Assembly: GCF_000272405.2 (NCBI RefSeq)
Contig: NZ_AJZM02000015.1
Location: 1-31,118, forward strand
Direction of reading: 5' to 3'
Length of the DNA stretch: 31,118 nucleotides
Source: Vibrio tasmaniensis 1F-187
Lineage (GTDB): Bacteria; Pseudomonadota; Gammaproteobacteria; Enterobacterales; Vibrionaceae
Shown piece after piece: positions 24,749-31,118 of the stretch. Numbering within the stretch: position 1 is the first letter of the stretch; every line of letters begins with the position of its first letter. The notes below the pieces were generated by a model, which saw only the letters and a list, made by a program, of their open reading frames with translations, searched no databases and was not told where the DNA came from. Both the position numbers and the translations under genes were made by a program.

Positions 24749-25756
24749 TCAGTATTGACTATCAAAACGCTCAATATACTGCTTAGGCGTCAAACCTCGA
24801 TGTTTCTTAAACATCCGATTAAAGCTCGCGACGTTGGTATAACCTAACCTCTTCGAGACCTCTTCCACTGGCACTGAATACATCAGTAGCTCTACCGCCA
24901 CGTTGCTTAACGCATACCCCATAATGGTAGAAAAATTGATGCCCGATTTATGCAAACGGCGTTGAAACTGCTGCTCAGAGAGCCCTAATAAACTGGAAAC
25001 CTTGTGAAGGGTTGGTAAACCAAAGTGGCGACTGTAGTTGATCATCTCATAGGTGACCTTATGTTCATCACCAGCATCTGGCATGTTTAGATAGTTATCC
25101 AAGTCATGAAAGTTCATCGCCAGATTTGCTTTACTGTTCGATAGTGATTGATTGATGGATAACCTCGATTCACTCGGGATCCAAACCTCTGTGCGAGGCT
25201 GTCCCCATTGAATCGTACAGCCGAAATATTCATGGTAGAGGTCAACATTCTCTCGACGACCGGCTATTGAAACCGCGACGGGTTTAAAGTCATCACCCAA
25301 ATATCGACGTAAAATCTTCATAATGAAAACCGCGACTCTTATTGAGTCATGCACTTTACCCGTTTCTGAGTAAGCAGGATTGTCGTAGCACCATTTAATC
25401 ATTGTCCCTACCTGTGCACCGTATAAGAACGCACCAGACTGTAAACAGTGCAGGCCGATGTTCACTCGGCGGATCGTAGAAGCAAGATCATGTCCAGAAA
25501 AAAACCAGTTGGTTAACGGGCCTAATTTTTCAATATCCACTCGGTCAGACAGTTTCAGAATAATATCTGGATCATTAGTTTGCTGTTCAAGAAACCCATA
25601 CCATTTATCGACTTCATTGACCGGAATAAGATTCATTGAGTTAGTAAACACAGACTTCGGAATACCTAAACGCTCCGTATTAACCACAGGGTTTGTGACA
25701 GCGTGTTGATAAATACCCAAAATCCCTAACGCTCTTAAGAAGTTACAATTGTTCAT
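24749..25756 (-). CDS. AraC-family transcriptional regulator
   Basis: A 335-residue regulator. The N-terminal part (about 15-200) resembles the arabinose-binding-like domain of the OruR/ArgR-type AraC proteins (L-G-I-P-x-x-V-F region, P-L-T-N-W-F-F-S-G-H-D-L-A-S). The C-terminal AraC helix-turn-helix pair covers about 235-330, ending in the signature E-V-S-K-R-L-G-Y-T-N-V-A-S-F-N-R-M-F-K-K-H-R-G-L-T-P-K-Q-Y. It is divergent from the DUF3302/HlyD pair, which it may control. The ligand is unknown. The ribosome binding site is poor (AGGG, 10 bases before the ATG). Confidence 0.92.
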   Translation of the reverse strand: MNNCNFLRALGILGIYQHAVTNPVVNTERLGIPKSVFTNSMNLIPVNEVDKWYGFLEQQTNDPDIILKLSDRVDIEKLGPLTNWFFSGHDLASTIRRVNIGLHCLQSGAFLYGAQVGTMIKWCYDNPAYSETGKVHDSIRVAVFIMKILRRYLGDDFKPVAVSIAGRRENVDLYHEYFGCTIQWGQPRTEVWIPSESRLSINQSLSNSKANLAMNFHDLDNYLNMPDAGDEHKVTYEMINYSRHFGLPTLHKVSSLLGLSEQQFQRRLHKSGINFSTIMGYALSNVAVELLMYSVPVEEVSKRLGYTNVASFNRMFKKHRGLTPKQYIERFDSQY

Positions 25757-25826
25757 TAGTCGCTAGCCCTTAGAAAGGAGATCATAGATCAAATCATATA
25801 ATTGCCATTATCGAAGTAATTAGTAA

Positions 25827-25843
25827 ATTTACAACCTGTAAAT
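25827..25843. promoter_or_regulatory. Palindrome in the araC-type / DUF3302 divergent region
   Basis: ATTTACA-ACC-TGTAAAT is a perfect 7-3-7 inverted repeat in the 134-bp gap. Its place suggests an operator for one or both genes. AraC proteins usually bind direct repeats, so another regulator is possible. Confidence 0.4.
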
Positions 25844-25890
25844 CCAACTTCCATCACACTCGGCGTTCAAATTTTACTTAGGGTTGATCA

Positions 25891-26241
25891 ATGAGTTTAC
25901 TAAGTGTCCCATTTGTTGGAACAGGCGCAGACACCGCATTACACGTCGTAGCTGGCGTTGTGTTGGTCGCAACAATCGCAGCTGCATGTTACGGCTTTTG
26001 GCGTGTTCATGAATTACCAATCAATAAAGCCCACAGTAAAGAGCATCACCAGCTCGGTTTAATCACAGCTTTAACTTGGATTGGCTTCATATGGCACTGG
26101 GTATGGGTACTTGCCGTCATTTTAGCGTTTGTTGATATGGAAAAAGCCATCATAAACCTGAGAGACACATGGAAAGCACCTGCGGAGCCAACAGAACAAC
26201 AAGTTAAGAATGATCAAGATGGGGAGAGCCAAACATGTTAG
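25891..26241 (+). CDS. DUF3302 inner-membrane protein (YiaW/YibI-like)
   Basis: A 116-residue membrane protein. Two hydrophobic segments are clear, about 16-36 (A-L-H-V-V-A-G-V-V-L-V-A-T-I-A-A) and about 55-80 (L-G-L-I-T-A-L-T-W-I-G-F-I-W-H-W-V-W-V-L-A-V-I-L-A-F). The loop Y-G-F-W-R-V-H-E-L-P-I-x-K-A and the W-x-W-V pattern resemble E. coli YiaW/YibI. In E. coli these small proteins are coded next to HlyD-like proteins YiaV/YibH, and the same pairing is seen here: the stop overlaps the next start by 7 nt. The function is unknown; an accessory role to the HlyD-like partner is inferred. Confidence 0.82.
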   Translation: MSLLSVPFVGTGADTALHVVAGVVLVATIAAACYGFWRVHELPINKAHSKEHHQLGLITALTWIGFIWHWVWVLAVILAFVDMEKAIINLRDTWKAPAEPTEQQVKNDQDGESQTC

Positions 26242-27458
26242 AAGGCTTAGCTCTGTGGGCACTGTTCATCTATCTACTTAGGCTTATTGGTATGCCATGG
26301 AATAAAGGCACCAAAGCATTTTCTTATCTAGGTGGTACATCATGGTTATTGTTTGTTTGGGTTGGACTCATTAACTACACTCCGATGGATCTCTCTGGAG
26401 GTTCAGTCGTTCAATCACCACACATTCAGCTACGTCCAGATTCAACCAATGTGTCAGGCAAAACAACCAAGGTTCACATTAGACCGAACCAAGACGTGAT
26501 TGAAGGTCAGCTTATTTACGAAATTGATGACACCAAATATGTTATTGCAAGAGATAAGGCTAGCGTGCAACTTGAATCGGCGAACGTTGCTTTAGATACC
26601 GCTCGCCAAGAAGTGAGCATCGCTAAAGTAAGCTATCAGTCAGCGCTTGAAGATATCAAAGCCTCTGTCGCTCAGATAGAATCAGCAAAAACAGATCTTG
26701 TTCTGCAATCTAAAACACTTGACCGTTACCAAAAGCAAAACAAAGTTGTAGAACATACGATTACTGAGACTGACATCGACCAACAAACGGCAAAGGTAGA
26801 CTTGGCAACGTATAACGTCACCACATTGGAATCTCAACTGAGTAAGAAAGAAGTTGATGCTGAGAACGCGAAGTTAAACATCCACAAGGCAGAAACCAAC
26901 GTCAGTAAGAAACAAACTGAGGTAGATTCGGCAAAAGCAACATTGGCTCAAGCTCTATGGGATTTGAACAGTACCAAAGTAACGGCGCCGACTGACGGCT
27001 TTGTAACTAACTTCATTCTTCGTGAAGGACAGCGAGTATCAATGATGCCTCGTATCCAAATGTACACTGAAGAAAAATACGTGTTAATGCGAGTGAATCA
27101 CCAAGCTATTCGTAACGTAAAAGTGGGCCAGCCTGCAGAGTTTGCAACGGCGGTATACCCAGGCAAGATATTCTCTGCAACCGTAGAAGGCATTGTTGAA
27201 GCGACGGGTGAAGCACAAGCTAGCCTATTAGGTATTGATGAACAAGTTCGTGTCACCACAGGTCGAAATCTTCAGAACAAGCACCACTTTGTCCGCTTAA
27301 AAATTGACGAGGCGGAAGGTTACGATATTCCAGTCGGCTCTGTAGGGTTAGCTTGGGTAAGCGGTGAGAAGCCTATCAGCTTAATGGCGTTCCTAGACGT
27401 AATACGCGGGATCATCATTAGAATGAAGTCCCAGTTATACTTCTTCTACTCGATCTAA
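26235..27458 (+). CDS. HlyD-family membrane fusion protein (YiaV/YibH-like)
   Basis: A 407-residue periplasmic adaptor anchored by N-terminal hydrophobic segments (about 5-18 and 32-47). A lipoyl-type half-motif follows (T-T-K-V-H-I-R-P-N-Q-D-V-I-E-G-Q-L-I-Y-E-I-D-D, about 77-99), then a long coiled coil (about 105-245, A-S-V-Q-L-E-S-A-N-V-A-L-D-T-A-R-Q-E) and the second half-motif A-P-T-D-G-F-V-T-N-F-I-L-R-E-G-Q-R-V (about 254-271), then a beta-barrel region. Such proteins link inner-membrane pumps to outer-membrane channels, but no pump gene is in the window. GGGGAGAG precedes the ATG. It is co-transcribed and translationally coupled with the DUF3302 gene. A terminator follows 28 nt downstream. 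Confidence 0.9.
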   Translation: MLEGLALWALFIYLLRLIGMPWNKGTKAFSYLGGTSWLLFVWVGLINYTPMDLSGGSVVQSPHIQLRPDSTNVSGKTTKVHIRPNQDVIEGQLIYEIDDTKYVIARDKASVQLESANVALDTARQEVSIAKVSYQSALEDIKASVAQIESAKTDLVLQSKTLDRYQKQNKVVEHTITETDIDQQTAKVDLATYNVTTLESQLSKKEVDAENAKLNIHKAETNVSKKQTEVDSAKATLAQALWDLNSTKVTAPTDGFVTNFILREGQRVSMMPRIQMYTEEKYVLMRVNHQAIRNVKVGQPAEFATAVYPGKIFSATVEGIVEATGEAQASLLGIDEQVRVTTGRNLQNKHHFVRLKIDEAEGYDIPVGSVGLAWVSGEKPISLMAFLDVIRGIIIRMKSQLYFFYSI

Positions 27459-27485
27459 TACTTGTTTTAGATAAAACGATACAAA

Positions 27486-27517
27486 GCCCGTGAAATCTGA
27501 GATCGCACGGGCGTTTT
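27486..27517 (+). terminator. Intrinsic terminator after the HlyD-like gene
   Basis: GCCCGTG (27486-27492) pairs with CACGGGC (27506-27512), followed by GTTTT. The 13-base loop makes it moderate in strength. It separates the HlyD operon from the qrr regulatory region. Confidence 0.8.
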
Positions 27518-27567
27518 ATCTATTTTACCGTTAGTTGCAGACAGAGCAGCAAAAATCAAAAACTAAG

Positions 27568-27588
27568 CAGTATTCAGTATTCAGTATT
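27568..27588 (+). repeat. Three tandem copies of CAGTATT
   Basis: The 7-base unit CAGTATT occurs three times without a break upstream of the qrr regulatory sites. No known protein site is recognised in it. Confidence 0.85.
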
Positions 27589-27606
27589 CACTTTTATCGT
27601 TTATTC

Positions 27607-27625
27607 CTTAATGACAATCATTGTA
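27607..27625 (+). promoter_or_regulatory. Candidate Fur box upstream of qrr
   Basis: The 19 bases CTTAATGACAATCATTGTA agree with the classic Fur box (GATAATGATAATCATTATC) at 14 positions, with the core AATGACAATCATT differing at one base. It ends 3 bases before the first LuxO-type box. I recall reports of Fur repressing qrr genes in V. vulnificus, which makes this site meaningful. Confidence 0.55.
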
Positions 27626-27627
27626 AA

Positions 27628-27674
27628 TCGCAAAATGCAATTGCAAAACGCAACTATCAACTTTCAAAATGCAA
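27628..27674 (+). promoter_or_regulatory. Three LuxO-type activator boxes upstream of qrr
   Basis: The LuxO box is TTGCA-N3-TGCAA. Three 13-base sites each differ from it at one position: TCGCA-AAA-TGCAA (27628-27640), TTGCA-AAA-CGCAA (27641-27653, directly abutting the first) and TTTCA-AAA-TGCAA (27662-27674). They lie about 90-135 bases before the predicted qrr start, a normal distance for a sigma-54 activator. Confidence 0.8.
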
Positions 27675-27736
27675 AAAAACCGTTTAAATACGCACCAAAT
27701 TGCTATAAAACACCCATTTTACGTTGCTTTAAAAGT

Positions 27737-27752
27737 TGGCACACTAACTGCA
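27737..27752 (+). promoter_or_regulatory. Sigma-54 promoter of qrr
   Basis: TGGCACACTAACTGCA matches the -24/-12 consensus TGGCAC-N5-TTGCA at all but one defined base. The invariant GG (27738-27739) and GC (27750-27751) are separated by exactly 10 bases. The predicted start is about 27763. Confidence 0.9.
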
Positions 27753-27762
27753 ATGTACATAT

Positions 27763-27871
27763 TGACCCTTCTTAAGCCGAGGGTCACCTAGCCAACTGAC
27801 GTTGTTAGTGAACCTTTCTTGTTCACGATATATATAGGCCAATTGCGAGTATTGCGATTGGCCATTTTTTT
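27763..27871 (+). ncRNA. qrr: Qrr quorum regulatory small RNA
   Basis: An RNA of about 109 nt with the Qrr architecture. Stem-loop 1 pairs TGACCC (27763-27768) with GGGTCA (27781-27786). Then comes the highly conserved Qrr target-pairing block (about 27785-27812, containing CCTAGCCAACTGACGTTG). Another hairpin is GTGAAC / GTTCAC (27808-27813, 27821-27826). The terminator pairs GGCCAATTGC with GCGATTGGCC (27837-27863) and ends in seven T (27865-27871). In Vibrio, Qrr RNAs act with Hfq to repress luxR/hapR-type mRNA and activate aphA at low cell density. Phospho-LuxO and sigma-54 drive them. The loop and terminator stem vary among Qrr paralogues; I cannot assign the number. It reads toward codB. 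Confidence 0.95.
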
Positions 27872-27880
27872 GCCTGAAAT

Positions 27881-27970
27881 TTAAGAAACATCGTCCATCC
27901 AATATACAGACACCCATTCATAGCCATAATCGCCAGCATTCATAGTGAAGTTCAACTCTGGCTCACCACC
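27881..27970 (-). pseudogene. Possible 3' remnant of a decayed gene
   Basis: On the minus strand the last 27-29 codons before a TAA (27883-27881) read S-P-E-L-N-F-T-M-N-A-G-D-Y-G-Y-E-W-V-S-V-Y-W-M-D-D, a very protein-like composition. The codons just upstream are stopped in this frame, but a one-base shift at the CCC near 27960 would join it to a neighbouring frame reading L-E-N-V-F-Y-G-V-G-G-E. No start or ribosome binding site is present. I do not recognise the family. It could be chance. Confidence 0.3.
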
Positions 27971-27978
27971 TACGCCAT

Positions 27979-27994
27979 AGAAAACGTTTTCTAA
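27979..27994. promoter_or_regulatory. LacI/PurR-type palindrome upstream of codB
   Basis: TAGAAAACGTTTTCTA is a perfect 16-bp palindrome with the central AAACGTTT typical of LacI-family operators such as PurR. It is about 130 bases before the predicted codB start. In E. coli codBA is PurR-regulated. Confidence 0.45.
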
Positions 27995-28091
27995 TTATTT
28001 TTTAAGAATAAATATAAAAAGTAACCTTATGTTTTAAATGTCTATTCTTAACATAACCGCCTTAATAGATGGCTTATTGATAAAACTAGCA

Positions 28092-28133
28092 TTGACTATG
28101 TTATTTATATCACGATAATGCGCACGTTTGCCT
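28092..28133 (+). promoter_or_regulatory. codBA promoter with overlapping PurR-like site
   Basis: TTGACT (28092-28097), 16-base spacer and GATAAT (28114-28119) make a good sigma-70 promoter. The 16 bases from 28118 to 28133 (ATGCGCACGTTTGCCT) match the PurR consensus ACGCAAACGTTTGCGT at about 11-12 positions and overlap the -10 and start site, so repression would be by blocking polymerase. Confidence 0.5.
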
Positions 28134-28183
28134 GCAATACGGCGACCGTTAATTTTAATTTTGAACAATTGCGGAGGTAAAAA

Positions 28184-29422
28184 ATGGCTGCGGATAATAA
28201 CTACAGTCTTGGGCCGGTTCCAACATCGGCTAGGAAAGGAGTTGCTTCACTCACCATGGTAATGCTTGGACTCACTTTCTTCTCTGCAAGTATGTGGACA
28301 GGTGGTTCACTCGGGACAGGTCTTTCTTTCAACGATTTCTTCCTCGCCGTTCTCATCGGTAACCTAATTCTTGGTATTTACACTTCTTTTCTTGGCTACA
28401 TCGGCTCATCTACTGGCCTCTCTACTCACCTCCTAGCGCGTTTCTCTTTCGGTACAAAAGGCTCATGGCTTCCTTCTGCTCTACTTGGTGGTACACAAGT
28501 CGGCTGGTTTGGTGTAGGCGTTGCCATGTTCGCAATTCCGGTACAGAAAGCCACAGGCATTGATACCAACACCTTGATTATTGTGTCAGGCCTTTTGATG
28601 ACGGGTACGGTGTACTTCGGTATTAAAGCGCTAATGGTGCTTTCAGCAATTGCGGTGCCCGCGATTGCGATTCTGGGTGGTTACTCAGTGCTAACAGCCG
28701 TAGACAGTGTTGGTGGACTAGAGCAACTGCAGCTGATTAAGCCAGAGACGCCAATGGACTTCTCAATGGCACTAGCAATGGTTGTAGGTTCGTTTGTAAG
28801 TGCAGGTACGTTGACTGCCGATTTCGTTCGCTTCGGTAAAAAGCCAGCAAGCGCCGTGTTAATTACAATGGTCGCGTTCTTCATCGGTAACTCGCTGATG
28901 TTTATCTTCGGCGCAGCAGGCGCAGCAGCAACCGGTCAGGCTGATATTTCAGATGTGATGATCGCGCAAGGTCTACTGCTTCCAGCCATCATCGTGCTTG
29001 GCTTGAATATCTGGACAACCAATGAAAATGCACTTTATGCGTCAGGTCTGGGTTTATCTAACATCACAGGTCGCTCAAGTACTACAATGTCTATCATTAA
29101 CGGCATTATCGGTACGATTTTCGCGCTTTGGTTATACAACAACTTCGTTGGTTGGTTAACCTTCCTTTCGCTGGCGATTCCACCCATTGGTGGCGTAATC
29201 ATCGCCGACTTCTTCGCGAACCGTAAACGTTACAAAGATTTTGCAAATGCAGAGTTCCAAACCGTTAACTGGGCTGGCATTATCGCGGTAGCAACAGGCG
29301 TAGCCGCTGGTCACTTCCTACCTGGCATCGTTCCTTTGAATGCCGTGTTTGGTGGTGCAATCAGTTACCTCGTGCTAAATCCTCTATTGAACAAAAAAGC
29401 TCTGAAATCTCAGGCCGCTTAA
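28184..29422 (+). CDS. codB: Cytosine permease CodB
   Basis: A 412-residue inner-membrane transporter of the nucleobase:cation symporter-1 family, close to the 419 of E. coli CodB. The start (N-N-Y-S-L-G-P-V-P-x-S-A-R-K-G) and the first helix with F-F-S-A-S-M-W-T-G-G-S-L-G-T-G-L are family-typical. About 12 hydrophobic segments are seen, with G-x-Q-V-G-W-F-G-V-G-V-A-M-F and F-V-S-A-G-T-L-T-A-D-F-V-R-F in the middle and I-W-T-T-N-E-N-A-L-Y in the second half. It imports cytosine for deamination by CodA. GGAGG lies 6 bases before the ATG. It is 9 nt from codA, so one operon; the promoter carries PurR-like sites. Confidence 0.95.
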   Translation: MAADNNYSLGPVPTSARKGVASLTMVMLGLTFFSASMWTGGSLGTGLSFNDFFLAVLIGNLILGIYTSFLGYIGSSTGLSTHLLARFSFGTKGSWLPSALLGGTQVGWFGVGVAMFAIPVQKATGIDTNTLIIVSGLLMTGTVYFGIKALMVLSAIAVPAIAILGGYSVLTAVDSVGGLEQLQLIKPETPMDFSMALAMVVGSFVSAGTLTADFVRFGKKPASAVLITMVAFFIGNSLMFIFGAAGAAATGQADISDVMIAQGLLLPAIIVLGLNIWTTNENALYASGLGLSNITGRSSTTMSIINGIIGTIFALWLYNNFVGWLTFLSLAIPPIGGVIIADFFANRKRYKDFANAEFQTVNWAGIIAVATGVAAGHFLPGIVPLNAVFGGAISYLVLNPLLNKKALKSQAA

Positions 29423-29431
29423 GGACACACT

Positions 29432-30709
29432 ATGACAACCTTATTAATCAAGAACGCGAAACTTCAAGACCAAGAGGGCTTGAAACAGATTCTGATTGAA
29501 AATGGTCAATTTTCTCGCATTCTCGATAATGACGCTCAAATCACTCATCAAGGCGACACCCTTGATGCTGAAGGTGGCATTGCAGTTACTCCTTTCTGTG
29601 AACCGCACATCCACCTAGATACTACGCAAACTGCTGGTGAGCCTAACTGGAACATCTCTGGCACTTTGTTTGAAGGTATTGAGCGTTGGGCTGAGCGTAA
29701 AGAACTGCTATCAATCGAAGACGTAAAGTCTCGTGCCAAGCAAACACTGAAATGGCAGATAGCTAACGGTGTTCAACACGTTCGTACACACGTTGATGTG
29801 TCAGACCCAACACTCGTTGCGTTAAGAGCGATGGTTGAAGTTCGTGAAGAGATGAAAGAGTGGGTCGACATCCAGATCGTTGCATTCCCTCAAGAAGGCA
29901 TTCTTTCATACCCTAACGGCAAAGAGTTGCTTGAAGAAGCAGTGAAGATCGGCGCTGACGTTATCGGTGCTATCCCTCACTTCGAATTCACTCGTGAATA
30001 CGGTGTTGAATCTCTGCATTACGTGTTCGATCTTGCACGCAAGTACGACTGCCTGATCGATGTTCACTGTGATGAGATTGACGATGAACAATCTCGCTTT
30101 GTTGAAACGCTGGCAGCCCTTGCGCACAAATTCGAAATGGGTGAGAAGGTAACGGCAAGCCATACCACAGCAATGGGGTCTTATAACGGTGCTTACGCAT
30201 CTCGCTTGTTCCGTCTATTGAAGATGTCTGGTATTAACTTCGTGGCTAACCCGTTAGTGAATATTCACTTACAGGGTCGCTTCGACGACTACCCGAAACG
30301 TCGTGGCGTAACGCGTGTTAAAGAAATGCTAGCAGCAAATATCAATGTGTGTTTCGGCCACGATGATGTGTTTGACCCATGGTACCCACTAGGTACAGCG
30401 AATATGCTTCAAGTTCTGCACATGGGACTGCACGTAACGCAAGTGATGGGCTACGACCAAATCAACACCTCACTTGATTTGATCAGCAAGAACTCAGCAC
30501 GCACACTGCATATCCAAGACAACTACGGCATTGAAGAAGGTAAGCCAGGAAGCTTACTAATTCTTCCTGCAGATAACGGTTTTGATGCAGTACGTCGCCA
30601 AGTTCCAGTGCAGTACTCTATTCGCCACGGAAAAATAATCGCAGAGACTCAACCAGCTAAGACTAAAATTAATTTAGATAAGACTGAAGATATCAACTTC
30701 AAACGATAA
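29432..30709 (+). CDS. codA: Cytosine deaminase CodA
   Basis: A 425-residue amidohydrolase that converts cytosine to uracil and ammonia in the cytosol. All active-site residues of E. coli CodA are present, two positions earlier: H59 and H61 in E-P-H-I-H-L-D, H212 and E215 in D-V-H-C-D-E, H244 in T-A-S-H-T-T-A-M and D311 in F-G-H-D-D-V. The E. coli numbers are 61, 63, 214, 217, 246 and 313. The Q-T-A-G-E-P-N-W and D-P-W-Y-P-L-G segments of the substrate pocket are also intact. It forms the codBA operon with the permease, and a terminator follows. With the urea transporter it hints at salvage of nitrogen from small organic compounds, though the two are not linked in one operon. Confidence 0.96.
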   Translation: MTTLLIKNAKLQDQEGLKQILIENGQFSRILDNDAQITHQGDTLDAEGGIAVTPFCEPHIHLDTTQTAGEPNWNISGTLFEGIERWAERKELLSIEDVKSRAKQTLKWQIANGVQHVRTHVDVSDPTLVALRAMVEVREEMKEWVDIQIVAFPQEGILSYPNGKELLEEAVKIGADVIGAIPHFEFTREYGVESLHYVFDLARKYDCLIDVHCDEIDDEQSRFVETLAALAHKFEMGEKVTASHTTAMGSYNGAYASRLFRLLKMSGINFVANPLVNIHLQGRFDDYPKRRGVTRVKEMLAANINVCFGHDDVFDPWYPLGTANMLQVLHMGLHVTQVMGYDQINTSLDLISKNSARTLHIQDNYGIEEGKPGSLLILPADNGFDAVRRQVPVQYSIRHGKIIAETQPAKTKINLDKTEDINFKR

Positions 30710-30730
30710 TATCGTCTATACTAACGAAGA

Positions 30731-30753
30731 AAAGGAGGCTTAGGCTTCCTTTT
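30731..30753 (+). terminator. Intrinsic terminator of codBA
   Basis: AAAGGAGGC (30731-30739) pairs with GCTTCCTTT (30744-30752), one G-T included, around the loop TTAG; a T-run overlaps the right arm. It lies 22 nt after the codA stop. Confidence 0.8.
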
Positions 30754-31070
30754 TACTTTGTCATGGCGTGTAACTTTATAAACCTATCAGCTGTTGTAGG
30801 TAGTTTTTGTTAACGAGCGCAACATGACAAAAAAACTCGCTGATTTATCAATCAATGAGTGTACAACCCGAAAGACTGTGTTAACATGCACTCGCTCTGT
30901 TAGCCGGAGTTATTTAAGTTAGATGAATAGTAAAAAATGACATGTAAAATCGTTACCCGTTTTTGTAAGTAGTTTTTCCTTATTTCTTAGCAATATTAAA
31001 TAATTCAATTATCAGCGCATTGCAGTAATGCAATCAACAATTTAGAAAATTTATGAATAAGGGACAAATT
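30754..31070 (+). promoter_or_regulatory. Upstream region of the cold-shock gene
   Basis: A gene-free stretch of about 317 bp before the cold-shock start. Cold-shock genes usually have long structured leaders and this length is consistent with one. ATTGCA-GTAA-TGCAAT (31019-31034) is a perfect inverted repeat 36 bases before the ATG and may be a leader hairpin. I could not place the promoter or a cold box. Confidence 0.4.
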
Positions 31071-31118
31071 ATGTCTAACACAAATACTGGCACTGTAAAA
31101 TGGTTTAACGAAGAGAAA
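31071..31118 (+). CDS. Cold-shock protein (CspA family), partial at window end
   Basis: Only the first 16 codons are present: M-S-N-T-N-T-G-T-V-K-W-F-N-E-E-K, the opening of a CspA-family single-domain nucleic-acid chaperone (the G-x-V-K-W-F-N start of the OB fold). The full protein should be about 70 residues. AAGGGA lies 7 bases before the ATG. The gene runs off the window. Whether it is cold-induced cannot be told from the fragment. Confidence 0.88.
   Translation, partial: MSNTNTGTVKWFNEEK

Noticed and set aside
31019..31034. LuxO-like box (ATTGCA-GTAA-TGCAAT) before the cold-shock gene
   Set aside because: The spacer between TTGCA and TGCAA is 4, not 3, bases and no sigma-54 promoter follows, so a leader hairpin is likelier.

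Overview
The window looks like a piece of a Vibrio chromosome, probably from the Splendidus/Harveyi group. The evidence is a luxPQ operon for autoinducer-2 (AI-2) sensing, a Qrr small RNA with a sigma-54 promoter, moderate-to-low GC, and an otherwise gammaproteobacterial gene set (yceH, yeeX, hcp-hcr, yjeH, codBA, a cold-shock gene). Placement on the second chromosome is an inference from memory of where luxPQ lies in V. cholerae. There is no rRNA, tRNA, CRISPR array, insertion sequence or prophage.

Layout. 1-1000: a small Cys-rich DUF1289/CWC protein (+) and a HopJ-family protein (-). 1046-4713: luxP-luxQ (-), stop and start overlapping by one base. 5020-6255: yceH with a GIY-YIG protein, and a small unknown protein (-). 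6451-7963 (+): yeeX, an M15-like peptidase and a 78-residue membrane protein behind a Fur-box-like sequence. 7996-10647: a hybrid sensor kinase (-). 10648-11400: a gene-free stretch. 11401-12837: an N-terminally extended GAPDH (+) with a highly structured 3' UTR. 13083-15936: hcp-hcr (-). 16213-17660: a small membrane protein and a lipoprotein esterase (+). 17770-23006: LysE exporter, LysR and Lrp regulators (-), yjeH exporter (+), MocR regulator (-). 23097-24742: a flavin-binding PPOX-like protein and a urea transporter (+). 24749-25756: AraC regulator (-). 25891-27458: a DUF3302/HlyD pair (+). 27486-28183: regulatory DNA with a Qrr sRNA. 28184-30709: codBA. 31071 onward: start of a cold-shock protein.

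The main biological theme is quorum sensing. LuxP binds AI-2 in the periplasm and LuxQ turns this into kinase or phosphatase activity. In Vibrio the phosphate passes through LuxU to LuxO, which with sigma-54 activates the qrr genes. The window holds both the receptor end (luxPQ) and a target end: a complete qrr gene at about 27763-27871 with a near-perfect -24/-12 promoter, three LuxO-type boxes and a Fur-like box next to them. A protein-only annotation would miss it.

Other points of interest are an intrinsic terminator inside the last codons of the MocR gene (predicted non-stop mRNA), a three-helix RNA at the 3' end of the GAPDH gene, a small membrane protein with a Fur-like box and a hairpin touching its ribosome binding site, LacI/PurR-type palindromes before codB, and a possible decayed gene tail between qrr and codB. 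All functions are assigned by reading motifs; no database search was possible.
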